Made by a program: the position numbers and the translations under genes. The notes below the pieces were generated by a model. It was not told where the DNA came from and searched no databases. It saw only the letters and a program-made list of their open reading frames with translations. A DNA stretch of 64,000 nucleotides from Flavobacteriales bacterium UBA6051 (GTDB lineage Bacteria > Bacteroidota > Bacteroidia > Flavobacteriales_D > Crocinitomicaceae). The DNA lies in the NCBI GenBank assembly GCA_002427735.1, contig DIYP01000007.1:527397-591396 (forward strand), written 5' to 3'. Each line of letters begins with the position of its first letter. Position 1 is the first letter of the stretch. This document shows, one piece after another, positions 1 to 7,993 of the stretch.

Positions 1-458
1 TGTTCAAAGTTGTTGCACAGGGAAAAAACAGCATCATTGTTGAATCTTTAGTTGACAATAAGCGTTTCCCTGCTTACTCTTCCGATCGCATTTCCGCGTT
101 AGAAGACATCAGCATTTACACATATGACGATGACAAGCCTCTGAAAGATATTTTTCTAGGCATTCTTGAAAAAGTAGACGGCAAGGAAGGCCCATCACAC
201 AAGGAAGATATTTCTGTTTTACAAGAGTACCTGTCGGATGTGCTTCCTGATTATGATGAAGACCGTGTGTACCCTTCGGATATTAAAAAAGTATTCCAAT
301 GGTATAATATTCTTCACAAAGCAGGAGTAATGGTCGTTACGGAAGAGGAAGTTTCTGAAGAAACGAGTACTGAGGAGGAAGCGAAGCAAGAGGAAAAGCC
401 TAAGGCAAAAAAGAAGGCACCTGCGAAGCCCAAGAAAAAGAAAGAAGAGAACGAATAA
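1..458 (+). CDS. DUF5606 family protein, C-terminal part
   Basis: The reading frame is open from base 3 to the stop at 456-458, so the 5' end of the gene lies outside the window. The visible part begins FKVVAQGKNSIIVESLVD and contains a segment KRFPAYSSDRISALEDISIY, which I recognise as the N-terminal fold of DUF5606 proteins, a small Bacteroidota family of unknown function. The last 40 residues are a Lys/Glu/Ala/Pro-rich low-complexity tail (EEEAKQEEKPKAKKKAPAKP), probably disordered and nucleic-acid- or surface-interacting only by charge. An internal ATG at 240 is in frame but starts in the middle of the conserved domain, so I do not take it as the true start. Family assignment is from memory of the motif; no function is known to me. 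Confidence 0.8.
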   Translation, partial: FKVVAQGKNSIIVESLVDNKRFPAYSSDRISALEDISIYTYDDDKPLKDIFLGILEKVDGKEGPSHKEDISVLQEYLSDVLPDYDEDRVYPSDIKKVFQWYNILHKAGVMVVTEEEVSEETSTEEEAKQEEKPKAKKKAPAKPKKKKEENE

Positions 459-465
459 ATAATTG

Positions 466-489
466 AAAGTCGGGTAACCGACTTTTTTT
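466..489 (+). terminator. Rho-independent terminator after DUF5606 gene
   Basis: An 8-bp perfect stem (AAAGTCGG / CCGACTTT, loop GTAA) sits 7 bases after the stop codon and runs directly into a T tract at 483-489. It separates the DUF5606 gene from the peptidase gene whose ATG is only 11 bases further on. Confidence 0.85.
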
Positions 490-500
490 ATGTCCGAGAT

Positions 501-2210
501 ATGAAGATTAGTAAACCCACACGCACATTTGTTGACGAAGATTTGATTATAGACTCATGGGAATCTGTAGCGCCCTATTTTGATGATTTATTGAATCGAA
601 AACTAGATTCACAGGAGGCATTTAATCAGTGGTTAAAGGATCAAAGTGAACTTGAAGCAATCCTTGAAGAAGACCAGGCTTGGCGTTATATTAAAATGAC
701 AATTGATACACGCGATGAAGAACTAAGTAAGTCATTTACGTTTTTTGTATCTGAAATTCAACCGAAAATTGCTCCACTTCAAGATCAATTAAATCGTAAG
801 CTGAATGAAAGTTCATATACAGCTGAACTGGAAAATGATCCAGCGTATACCATTCTTTTTAGAAGCATTCGAAAATCACTCGAGCTGTACAGAGAAGAAA
901 ATGTTGCTATCGCCGCTGAGGTTGCTGAGGAAAGTCAAAAATTTGGTGCTATTTCCGGTGCACAAAGCATTGAGCATGAAGGAAAAACACTGACAATGCA
1001 AAAGGCTGCTTCTCTTTTAAAAGAACCGGACGAAGAATTGCGCAAAGAAATCTTCAATAAAATATCGGATAGAAGAAGGCAGGACGTTAATGCACTCAAT
1101 GAACTATTTGATTCATTGCTGAAAAAACGTCATCAAATTGCCGAAAATGCAGGGTTCAAGAACTTCCGTGATTATAAAATGGAAGCAATGGGACGTTTCG
1201 ATTATACCGTAAGTGACTGTTATGATTTTCATGCATCTGTAAAAGAGCTCATCGTTCCTATTTCTAAAAAAATGCAGCAAGAACGATTGGTAAAATTGGG
1301 GAAAGAGAAATTTATGCCTTGGGACTTGAGTGTTGATCCTGAAGGTAAAGCTCCGCTTAAGCCGTTTGAAACAGGAAAAGATTTATTAAATGGGACGGTA
1401 GACATGTTCTCCAAGATTGATCCATATTTCGGCGATTGTCTTTCTACCATGAACGAGATGAAACATTTAGATTTAGAATCTAAAGAAGGAAAGTCTCCCG
1501 GTGGTTACAATTATCCTCTTTATGAAATTGGTGTTCCATTCATTTTCATGAACGCTGTAGGTGCGCATCAAGATGTTGTAACAATGGTCCACGAAGGCGG
1601 TCACGCGGTTCACTCATTTCTGAGTCGTGAACTGGAGCTTACTGGTTTTAAAAGTACCCCTTCCGAAGTTGCTGAACTAGCTTCCATGTCAATGGAGTTA
1701 TTGTCTATGGAAGAATGGGGGCGATTCTATAAAGATTCAACTGAATTGAAACGAGCAAAAAAAGAACAACTTGAATCAATTCTAAAAATACTACCGTGGA
1801 TTGCTCAAGTAGACGAGTTCCAGCATTGGTTGTACGAGAATTATGATCACTCCCAAGAGGAGCGCACGAATAAATGGATTTCACTCTGTGAAGAATATGG
1901 AACTGGCTTAACGGATTGGACCGGTTTCGAAGACGTTCTTGAATCATCATGGCAACGTCAATTACACATTTTCGAAGTTCCGTTTTATTATATCGAATAC
2001 GGTATTGCTCAGTTGGGTGCATTAGGCGTATGGAAAAATAGCCTGGATAACAAGATATTGGCAATAAATCAATATAAAAATGCCTTAAAACTGGCGTACA
2101 CGCGCAGTATTCCAGAGATTTATGAAACCGCTGGAATTGAGTTCAATTTTACTACTGAGCACATAAAAAAACTAGCGGACTTCGTAGAATTACAATTAAA
2201 AGAAATGTAA
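501..2210 (+). CDS. M3 family oligoendopeptidase (PepF-like)
   Basis: A 569-residue cytoplasmic zinc peptidase of the M3 (thimet oligopeptidase/oligoendopeptidase F) family, expected to cut short peptides released by other proteases. The zinc motif HEGGH is at residues 364-368 (two His ligands and the catalytic Glu), and the third ligand is probably Glu392 in the segment TPSEVAELASMSMELL, the usual M3 pattern. The long helical N-terminal half and the C-terminal segment FEVPFYYIEYGIAQLGAL are also typical, as is the length. No signal peptide is seen. The ATG at 501 is used because the closest upstream ATG (489) is out of frame and soon stopped. The gene follows a terminator, so it is likely transcribed on its own; no clear promoter is visible in the short gap. 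Confidence 0.93.
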   Translation: MKISKPTRTFVDEDLIIDSWESVAPYFDDLLNRKLDSQEAFNQWLKDQSELEAILEEDQAWRYIKMTIDTRDEELSKSFTFFVSEIQPKIAPLQDQLNRKLNESSYTAELENDPAYTILFRSIRKSLELYREENVAIAAEVAEESQKFGAISGAQSIEHEGKTLTMQKAASLLKEPDEELRKEIFNKISDRRRQDVNALNELFDSLLKKRHQIAENAGFKNFRDYKMEAMGRFDYTVSDCYDFHASVKELIVPISKKMQQERLVKLGKEKFMPWDLSVDPEGKAPLKPFETGKDLLNGTVDMFSKIDPYFGDCLSTMNEMKHLDLESKEGKSPGGYNYPLYEIGVPFIFMNAVGAHQDVVTMVHEGGHAVHSFLSRELELTGFKSTPSEVAELASMSMELLSMEEWGRFYKDSTELKRAKKEQLESILKILPWIAQVDEFQHWLYENYDHSQEERTNKWISLCEEYGTGLTDWTGFEDVLESSWQRQLHIFEVPFYYIEYGIAQLGALGVWKNSLDNKILAINQYKNALKLAYTRSIPEIYETAGIEFNFTTEHIKKLADFVELQLKEM

Positions 2211-2221
2211 GCAAATTCTGC

Positions 2222-2251
2222 TTGTTGGAAATAAAAATCCTACTATATTTG
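2222..2251 (+). promoter_or_regulatory. Bacteroidota-type promoter for tRNA-Met
   Basis: A -7 box TATATTTG at 2244-2251 matches TAnnTTTG perfectly, and TTG at 2222-2224 stands 19 bases upstream as the -33 box. The tRNA begins about 70 bases downstream, leaving a 5' leader to be removed by RNase P. Confidence 0.7.
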
Positions 2252-2322
2252 CACCCGCAATTCATCAATTGCTGATCATCGATTGTGAAACTTTGAACGG
2301 ACAAAGCGCACGATGAAATAAT

Positions 2323-2396
2323 GGCGAGGTAGCTCAGTTGGTTAGAGCGCCGGATTCATAACCCGGAGGTCGGGAGTTCAAATCTCCCTCTCGCTA
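2323..2396 (+). tRNA. tRNA-Met (anticodon CAT)
   Basis: A complete cloverleaf is readable: acceptor GGCGAGG/TCTCGCT, D arm GCTC/GAGC, anticodon loop TTCATAA, T arm GGGAG-TTCAAAT-CTCCC, discriminator A at 2396. CCA is not encoded. The acceptor has G-U pairs at both ends (1-72 and 7-66), and position 31 (A) faces C at 39, which is a mismatch beside the anticodon loop. It lacks the C1-A72 mismatch and the three G-C pairs in the anticodon stem expected of an initiator, so I read it as an elongator; a tRNA-Ile with a lysidine-modified CAT is the alternative. Confidence 0.92.
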
Positions 2397-2420
2397 CTAA
2401 GCCCAATGAGGGTTTCAGAA

Positions 2421-2454
2421 AAAAAGGCTTCCAAATTCGGAGGCCTTTTTCTTT
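2421..2454 (+). terminator. Terminator after tRNA-Met
   Basis: A 12-bp stem (AAAAAGGCTTCC / GGAGGCCTTTTT, one G-U pair, loop AAATTC) followed by TTTTTCTTT lies 25 bases past the tRNA. The A-run before the stem means it could work in both directions. The 130 bases after it hold nothing I can assign. Confidence 0.85.
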
Positions 2455-2584
2455 AAGGTGCAGTTTTACCCACTTTCATTATTATTTTTCGAACACTGAA
2501 AAGTTTTCATCAAAACAAGAGGTAGATCTCCTGTCCATACTTTTTTAGTAAGTTACACACTATTAAACCAAGTTGAACCCTGTC

Positions 2585-3250
2585 CTAAAAACGATAACCT
2601 AATAAAAGGTTCAAATGCGCAGGAGATCCATTATAACTATCAAACTTCTCTGATACTGGCATTTTTATCTCAAGCTGTATATCGAGATATTCTTTGATTG
2701 TTATCCCTGTTTCAATTCCAAACTGAAAATTCCCTCCCGCTCCATTATACCAGCCGTCCTTGGCTTCTGGAAAAATGAAATCTCGGTAGTACTCCGAATG
2801 AACAATTTTATTGGCGTAGATCTTCTCATACTCACCAGTTATGGTGATGTACCACTTGCGCTTGAAGTACCCTAAGAATAACTTATTCGCAAATGCCATT
2901 TTTTGTGAGTCGAAGTTTTTAGTTTCAACATGGCCCGTTGAAAAGTTTAGATGATAATTAATGCCAAAACCTTTGTGTTCTATCAAATTTATCATTCCAC
3001 CCAATTTGGCTTCATAGTTCTTGACGCCGAAAAGCTTTGTGGGACTGCTCATCTCACCAAACAAAACGAATTTTCTGTTGATTTTTTCTAGACTGAAGGA
3101 ATGCATGTATCCAACAGCCAAAACATAAGTTGGTTCAATTCCAAACTTACTGTAAACTGTTTTATTCCTTTCTTCGATGTTCAATATATTCTGAGAGTAT
3201 GAGAAATGAATACACATCAATGTCAATATAACGGCTAAGAGATTTTTCAT
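2585..3250 (-). CDS. Secreted/outer-membrane protein, probable beta-barrel, unknown function
   Basis: A protein of 221 residues when started at MKNLLAVILTLMCIHFSYSQ, a clear signal peptide ending before Q; the frame is open for eight more codons upstream, but those would spoil the signal peptide. The rest alternates aromatic and polar residues in short strands (for example GFGINYHLNFSTG, KWYITITGEYE) and ends LNLLLGYRF, with the terminal aromatic residue typical of outer-membrane barrels. I do not recognise a named family. It starts 7 bases after the stop of the lipoprotein hydrolase gene and is very probably co-transcribed with it. Confidence 0.65.
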   Translation of the reverse strand: MKNLLAVILTLMCIHFSYSQNILNIEERNKTVYSKFGIEPTYVLAVGYMHSFSLEKINRKFVLFGEMSSPTKLFGVKNYEAKLGGMINLIEHKGFGINYHLNFSTGHVETKNFDSQKMAFANKLFLGYFKRKWYITITGEYEKIYANKIVHSEYYRDFIFPEAKDGWYNGAGGNFQFGIETGITIKEYLDIQLEIKMPVSEKFDSYNGSPAHLNLLLGYRF

Positions 3251-3257
3251 TTTACTT

Positions 3258-4292
3258 TTATTGTAGAAAATCACGAATGATATTCACTGTTAAGTCTGGG
3301 TTTTCCCAGAGCATATAATGTCCTGTGTTAGGAATTGTCGCGCTTTCATAAACTGGATAATGAGAGATTTGTAAATTCCACCCATCTTCATCTAGTGCAC
3401 TTGTATTTCCTCCTTTGATAAACAATGCCCTTCCCTCAAATTGATTCAAATTGGAAGTAACATCGTAGTCATCACGCAGGAAGGTTTCATTCGCCAAATC
3501 AATATTGGCTGAGACGCCATATCGCCATAGCGGGACATCTTCGGGGTATTCAAGTTCTGGAAAACTATTACTAAACCCGAGAATTCTATGATAATCCGCT
3601 CTACAATGGTCGTCATAAGATAAATGATCTAACGAGTACAGGTATTCATTCATCCATTCTTCATCTAACATGGCAAAAACGGATGTTTGAATCAAAACAT
3701 CAAAGACTTCTTTAGAAAGCGGAGTTGGTTCAAATAAGATAACATCTTGAACTTTTTCTGGAAACTGATTTATGAAACTCGTTACATATAAACCTCCGAA
3801 AGAGTGGCCGGCAAGGTGAACTTTTGAATCTAGTGTACCTGTTTCATTGAATTTTTTAGTCAAATAGTAATCAATTATGGCATCAAGATCATCATGGTAT
3901 TGTTCTATTGTAAGCGTTCCTTTATCGAAACGCGGAGACAAGCCAGCTCCACGCGGTTCAAAAAAGACACAGTAATACTCATCTTGAAGTTGATTGAGAC
4001 CTAGATTGTGTAGTTCTCTTTTATTCGGATATCTTGACTGTTTCTGCGTATTTTGACGATTAATAAATGCGCAATAATCTGTTCCCGGTCCGCCGGGTAC
4101 AAATAGTATAATTGGGTTATTAATATCTCCAAATGTTTCAGCATGCAACATCGTTCCATTAATCGATATAGCTGGCAATTGAGCATCGAGATCTACTGTT
4201 TTTGGAACCAAATTTCCCGGTTCATCCATATCCATTTTATTGCATGCATAAGTACCAAACAGAACTCCGAATGCAATTATTATTTTTTTCAT
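3258..4292 (-). CDS. Lipoprotein alpha/beta hydrolase
   Basis: A 344-residue protein from the ATG at 4292. It opens with a lipoprotein signal (MKKIIIAFGVLFGTYAC, lipidated Cys17), so it should be anchored in a membrane, probably the outer one. The hydrolase core shows VPGGPG (oxyanion-hole region, resembling the HGGPG of proline iminopeptidases), the nucleophile elbow GHSFGG with Ser164, and a late histidine in NTGHYMLWENP. The catalytic acid is probably an Asp near GGNTSALDEDG. The substrate cannot be read; peptide or ester are both possible. A longer reading from 4349 adds a basic leader and would bury the signal, so I reject it. It lies between the PDZ-hydrolase gene upstream and the barrel gene downstream, all on one strand. 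Confidence 0.85.
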   Translation of the reverse strand: MKKIIIAFGVLFGTYACNKMDMDEPGNLVPKTVDLDAQLPAISINGTMLHAETFGDINNPIILFVPGGPGTDYCAFINRQNTQKQSRYPNKRELHNLGLNQLQDEYYCVFFEPRGAGLSPRFDKGTLTIEQYHDDLDAIIDYYLTKKFNETGTLDSKVHLAGHSFGGLYVTSFINQFPEKVQDVILFEPTPLSKEVFDVLIQTSVFAMLDEEWMNEYLYSLDHLSYDDHCRADYHRILGFSNSFPELEYPEDVPLWRYGVSANIDLANETFLRDDYDVTSNLNQFEGRALFIKGGNTSALDEDGWNLQISHYPVYESATIPNTGHYMLWENPDLTVNIIRDFLQ

Positions 4293-4356
4293 ATTCATAC
4301 ATTTATTCGTTGTCTTCTTGTTGCTTTCTTTTATTTTGAGGATACTCATAGGTAAC

Positions 4357-5763
4357 TCACTTATTAATCAAACGATTCATCCATTGGATCGTGTTCAGAG
4401 CTATACCAGAATGATAACTATCCATTAATCGTGCTCCGTACTGACCAGTGTTCAATGAATTGACATTTTCTGCCATAGATTCAAAGTACACAAAGCCATG
4501 ATCCGCATTGTCTATCACCTTGTAAGTCGCATTACCAGGGTGTTTAGAGTTTACAATAGATGCAATGGTTTTAACGTGATTGGCATTTAGCGCCTGAATA
4601 TCGAATTCACCATATATTGCTAGTACATTACTTTCCACTTCCAACCACGTTGTGTATAAACTGACCTGATTAAGTGTTGGCCAATATGTATAGTGCCGTC
4701 CTGAGAAATAACCATTTCTAAACTCTTCTAAAATGCCTTCTTCCTCTAGCATTTTCGAAATATTCTCATCCTCAAGTATTTCAAGGTTTGTTTTTTTCTC
4801 TACCATCAATTGCATCAATTGATACCAGAACGGAGTTGATCGCCGTAAATCACGCTCTATTTCTTCAAAGGGACTATTAAACATTTCTCCTTGAATTCGA
4901 GTAAGCTCTTGCAAATACTCAAACCATGAGTTAACAAGGGTTCCGTAAGTCATAACTCCCTTTGGTTTTAGCTCCTTAGCTAGAATAGGAGCAATAATTC
5001 CACCCAATGAGTGACCAAAAAGAAATATGTTTTTTGCATCGATAAGTTCATTCTTCTGGAGTGCGATATAGCCTTGTTTAAAACCTTCGACTTCTTCTTC
5101 AAAATTCAACTCAAAACAACCTTTATCACACTTGCTATCTCCCATGCCTGGTTTTTCAACGCGGTAAACCGCATAGCCAGCAAGGACCCAATCCTGAATC
5201 ATTTTCATCAATGAGATTTCTTCAGAACCTGCATACTCTGTGGATTGACATGGTAAGCCCTGTAAAAAATAAACAACAGGAGGATTATTAACATGCTTTG
5301 GTGTGTACAAAATAGAACGAAGTTGATTCCCTTTGTAATTCACCTGATCATAGTAAATATTGGCATGTTCAAAACTTTCCAATGGTCTTGGCACCGCCTT
5401 CCCTATTTTGGTAGCGATTTTTCCTGATTCGGTGAAAGTTAAACTAATCTGATCGCCATCCCGAAGATCATTTATCTCTTTACGCAACATTGTGAAATCA
5501 TTGACCTCATTTCCATTAATTTTTAAGAGTACAGAGTTACTCGTCATTCTTACTGTACTTGCAGTTGAATTAGGAACAACATTCAAAACAAAAACTCCTT
5601 TTCCTTTTTTAGTCTTATTTGCTTCAGAAATGGAATCTGTGATAGGCATCATTTGAATCCCTAAGGAAGCCTTTCTTTTCAATTCTTGCGTTTGCGCAGA
5701 TACAATGTTTGCAATGGAAAGTGCAAAAAATAGTGCGGCTAGCAGTGTGTTTCTTTTCATCAT
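4357..5763 (-). CDS. Secreted alpha/beta hydrolase with N-terminal PDZ domain
   Basis: A 468-residue protein with a signal peptide (MMKRNTLLAALFFALSIANI, cleavage near SAQT). Residues about 35-110 look like a PDZ domain (GVFVLNVVPNSTAS, VLLKINGNEVNDF). Residues about 120-465 form an alpha/beta hydrolase with the elbow GHSLGG (Ser252) and a final NADHGFVY histidine. PDZ domains bind peptide C-termini or help assemble oligomers, so the enzyme may be directed to a protein partner; this is inference. The second in-frame ATG one codon later is equally possible. It is followed 64 bases later by a second hydrolase gene, and an AraC regulator gene lies upstream on the same strand. The substrate is unknown. 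Confidence 0.85.
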   Translation of the reverse strand: MMKRNTLLAALFFALSIANIVSAQTQELKRKASLGIQMMPITDSISEANKTKKGKGVFVLNVVPNSTASTVRMTSNSVLLKINGNEVNDFTMLRKEINDLRDGDQISLTFTESGKIATKIGKAVPRPLESFEHANIYYDQVNYKGNQLRSILYTPKHVNNPPVVYFLQGLPCQSTEYAGSEEISLMKMIQDWVLAGYAVYRVEKPGMGDSKCDKGCFELNFEEEVEGFKQGYIALQKNELIDAKNIFLFGHSLGGIIAPILAKELKPKGVMTYGTLVNSWFEYLQELTRIQGEMFNSPFEEIERDLRRSTPFWYQLMQLMVEKKTNLEILEDENISKMLEEEGILEEFRNGYFSGRHYTYWPTLNQVSLYTTWLEVESNVLAIYGEFDIQALNANHVKTIASIVNSKHPGNATYKVIDNADHGFVYFESMAENVNSLNTGQYGARLMDSYHSGIALNTIQWMNRLINK

Positions 5764-5848
5764 GTTTTGTTAATGCTCATAGAATGAACAGCAACAAAAT
5801 TACAGGTAGAGAAAAAGGAAAAAGGGGTAAAAGTTGCTAAGAATAAAA

Positions 5849-6727
5849 TCAAGAAAATTTTCTAAGTGCCTTTCTCAGGTTTTTTGGATCAGAAAATCCA
5901 ACACGTTCACTGATGTCTACATAAGAGTAGCCTTTGCAAATAAGGTGTTGAGCGGCATCAAGTTTTAATCTAAGAATATACTGATATGGAGTGCATTTAT
6001 AGAAATCTCTGAAGCTTCGTAAAAAGTGATACTTAGATAAACAAGCGATCGCTGAGAGTTCGTCAATCAGAATTTTATCTCGGTAGTTCGCATGGATATA
6101 ATCCCTCGCGAGCGAAATTCTGCGATAAAGCTCTTCTTTGGTTTGTTTCTTTGTTGACGAGAGGTTTTTTAGTTGTGAATCAATATGAAGCTGATCGTCC
6201 ACTAAACGCTCCACCAAATTGATGTATAGATTATTGAAATCAATTGGACTGTAATCTTTCAAGCAACTAGTGTTGTTCATATGCCGCCGCAAAAATTCCC
6301 CCGTACGTGTAGAATTCAATTGATTTTTCTTGTGTGTAAATCTAATTTTGCTGTCACATTGCCCCCCTGCTTCCAATAATACTTTCTCAGAGTTCAATCG
6401 ATAATTAAAAACCTCATCAATTAAATCTTGAGGTGGGTATATACAAATTCCCTTGGTAATACCTTTCGTGTTGATATTAAGTTCAAATTCATCTCCCTCA
6501 TTAACGACTAAATAGGAGTCTTTCTCTAGCTTATATTCACGATTATCCAAAGTATATTGTTCCATTCCATCTGACACAATCTTTATAGACATTGGAGAAT
6601 TTCCAACTTGCTTCGAATAATCATCCAAATTAGAAAGAACAAACTTACTAGCTGAAAACGTATTCCCGGACTGAGGCGTATTGTCAATATTTTTGATGAA
6701 TGTAGTGATGCCTTGTTCTTTAAGCAC
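5849..6727 (-). CDS. AraC family transcriptional regulator
   Basis: A 292-residue regulator. Residues about 200-290 carry the two helix-turn-helix motifs of the AraC/XylS domain (LIDELSAIACLSKYHFLRSF and YVDISERVGFSDPKNLRKAL). The N-terminal half has no recognisable cupin signature but contains VSDGMEQYTLDNREYKLEKD, resembling the sensor half of Bacteroidota AraC proteins. The frame begins with GTG at 6727; no ATG lies nearby in frame, so the start is uncertain. It stands upstream of the PDZ-hydrolase, hydrolase and barrel genes on the same strand (85-base gap) and is their likely local regulator. It is divergent from the exopolysaccharide operon across a 460-base gap. Confidence 0.88.
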   Translation of the reverse strand: MLKEQGITTFIKNIDNTPQSGNTFSASKFVLSNLDDYSKQVGNSPMSIKIVSDGMEQYTLDNREYKLEKDSYLVVNEGDEFELNINTKGITKGICIYPPQDLIDEVFNYRLNSEKVLLEAGGQCDSKIRFTHKKNQLNSTRTGEFLRRHMNNTSCLKDYSPIDFNNLYINLVERLVDDQLHIDSQLKNLSSTKKQTKEELYRRISLARDYIHANYRDKILIDELSAIACLSKYHFLRSFRDFYKCTPYQYILRLKLDAAQHLICKGYSYVDISERVGFSDPKNLRKALRKFS

Positions 6728-6888
6728 AAAAAAAGGACATATATCTCATTTGACATTCATACATTTTATACAACGCTAGGGTTGGTTGATGAACGGTGAA
6801 AAAACAACATGAGTTGATTCTGAGTTTAACAAGTATATATTTCCAATTAGTCCAAAGTATTGTCGTCCTTAAAAAGGAGAAGGAACAA

Positions 6889-6912
6889 ATGAAAAAACTA
6901 CCTAAAACATAA
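6889..6912 (+). other. Possible 7-codon leader ORF in the pre-EPS intergenic region
   Basis: ATG at 6889 begins MKKLPKT followed by TAA and is preceded by AAGGAG at 6874-6879, an unusually good Shine-Dalgarno for this group. It lies in the 460-base gap between the AraC gene and the exopolysaccharide operon. It may be chance; nothing else in that gap apart from the operator at 7084-7113 is interpretable. Confidence 0.2.
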
Positions 6913-7083
6913 AATGTTTATTTATCAACTTCTTCAGTCATTTGCGAAATTTTGCGCTTACTGCCACCCGAAACCAACAACGCAAAGACATTTTAAAGAA
7001 TGACATTGGTGCAAATAAGTAATTCTAAAAGTTTCAAAAAGCGGAATCCAATTGGCTTCAGTCTTTTGATTATTGAAAGTAAC

Positions 7084-7113
7084 AACGTTGGGAAATATCA
7101 ATATTACGTTGGG
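7084..7113 (+). promoter_or_regulatory. LytTR-type operator upstream of the exopolysaccharide operon
   Basis: Two near-identical direct repeats, AACGTTGGG (7084-7092) and TACGTTGGG (7105-7113), are separated by 12 bases, 21 bp start to start; both continue as AAATA. The known LytTR (AgrA/ComE/PlnC-type) site is two imperfect 9-bp repeats of the form [TA][AC][CA]GTTN[AG][TG] with a 12-13 bp gap, and both copies fit it at every position except the optional ones. The last repeat is 77 bases before the ATG of the Wza-like gene. No convincing -7 box is visible between them. Confidence 0.7.
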
Positions 7114-7190
7114 AAATACAAAGACTGCTTTCACCAAATAGAGGTGTGATATCCAGTGGAAGTATGATAGCTTGAGTGAAAAATGATCAC

Positions 7191-7988
7191 ATGAAATCTG
7201 CTATCCAAATCCCCGTCTGGATATGCCTTGGGATGATATCTCTATTATCATCTTGCGGTAATGTAAAAGACGTGCTCTTATTTGAAGAATTGAAGGCAAG
7301 TGCCGATACCTCCTATGTCGCTAGAAGTAGAAGCTATACTCCTACTTTTAAGCCAGACGATTATGTCAAAATTGTCATTACATCACAAAATCCTGAAGAT
7401 GCCATTCCTTACAACCTGCAATTGGGTTTAACAACTATGGCAACCAATAACGGTTACTATAATGGTATTCCGTCGAACGGCGGTTATCTGGTTGACTCTT
7501 TAGGAATCGTACACCTCCCCATTATTGGACCATTAAAATTAGGTGGCCTTAATAGAATGCAAGCGGTTGATTCAGTCCTGAAATTGCTGGATGGACATTT
7601 GGAAAATCCGACAGTACAGATGCAAATCCAAAATTTTAAAGTGACTGTTTTAGGAGATGTTCGTGCTCCTGGCACATTCAAAATTCCAAATGAAAGAATT
7701 ACCATTCTGGAAGCGCTTGGGCTATGTGGTGGATTAAATATCACCGCGAATTTGAAAGAGGTATTGGTGATTAGAAACGAAGGGAATTCTGATGAAACTT
7801 ACCGAGTAGACCTTACATCATCCGAAACTCTCCTCTCCCCTGTTTACTATCTAGACCAGAATGATGTGGTTTATGTTGAACCTAACAAAGCAAGAAGGAT
7901 CGATTCAACAGTTTGGTTTAAAATGGGACATTTCTTCATATCCATTTCGTCTGTTGTTGCCTCATTAATTATTGTCGCATTTACCTAG
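7191..7988 (+). CDS. Polysaccharide export lipoprotein (Wza-like)
   Basis: A 265-residue outer-membrane export protein of the poly-export/SLBB type, expected to form the exit channel for capsule or exopolysaccharide. The ATG at 7191 gives a lipoprotein signal MKSAIQIPVWICLGMISLLS with the lipobox Cys directly after (LSSC); a GTG at 7176 is in frame but less likely. The poly-export domain follows (YTPTFKPDDYVKIVI, DSLGIVHLPIIGPL), then an SLBB domain (VTVLGDVRAPGTFKIP, LEALGLCGGL) and a C-terminal hydrophobic segment (FFISISSVVASLIIVAF) that may cross the outer membrane. It is the first gene of a seven-gene operon; the Wzc-like gene starts 5 bases after its stop. Confidence 0.92.
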   Translation: MKSAIQIPVWICLGMISLLSSCGNVKDVLLFEELKASADTSYVARSRSYTPTFKPDDYVKIVITSQNPEDAIPYNLQLGLTTMATNNGYYNGIPSNGGYLVDSLGIVHLPIIGPLKLGGLNRMQAVDSVLKLLDGHLENPTVQMQIQNFKVTVLGDVRAPGTFKIPNERITILEALGLCGGLNITANLKEVLVIRNEGNSDETYRVDLTSSETLLSPVYYLDQNDVVYVEPNKARRIDSTVWFKMGHFFISISSVVASLIIVAFT

Positions 7989-7993
7989 AAGTC

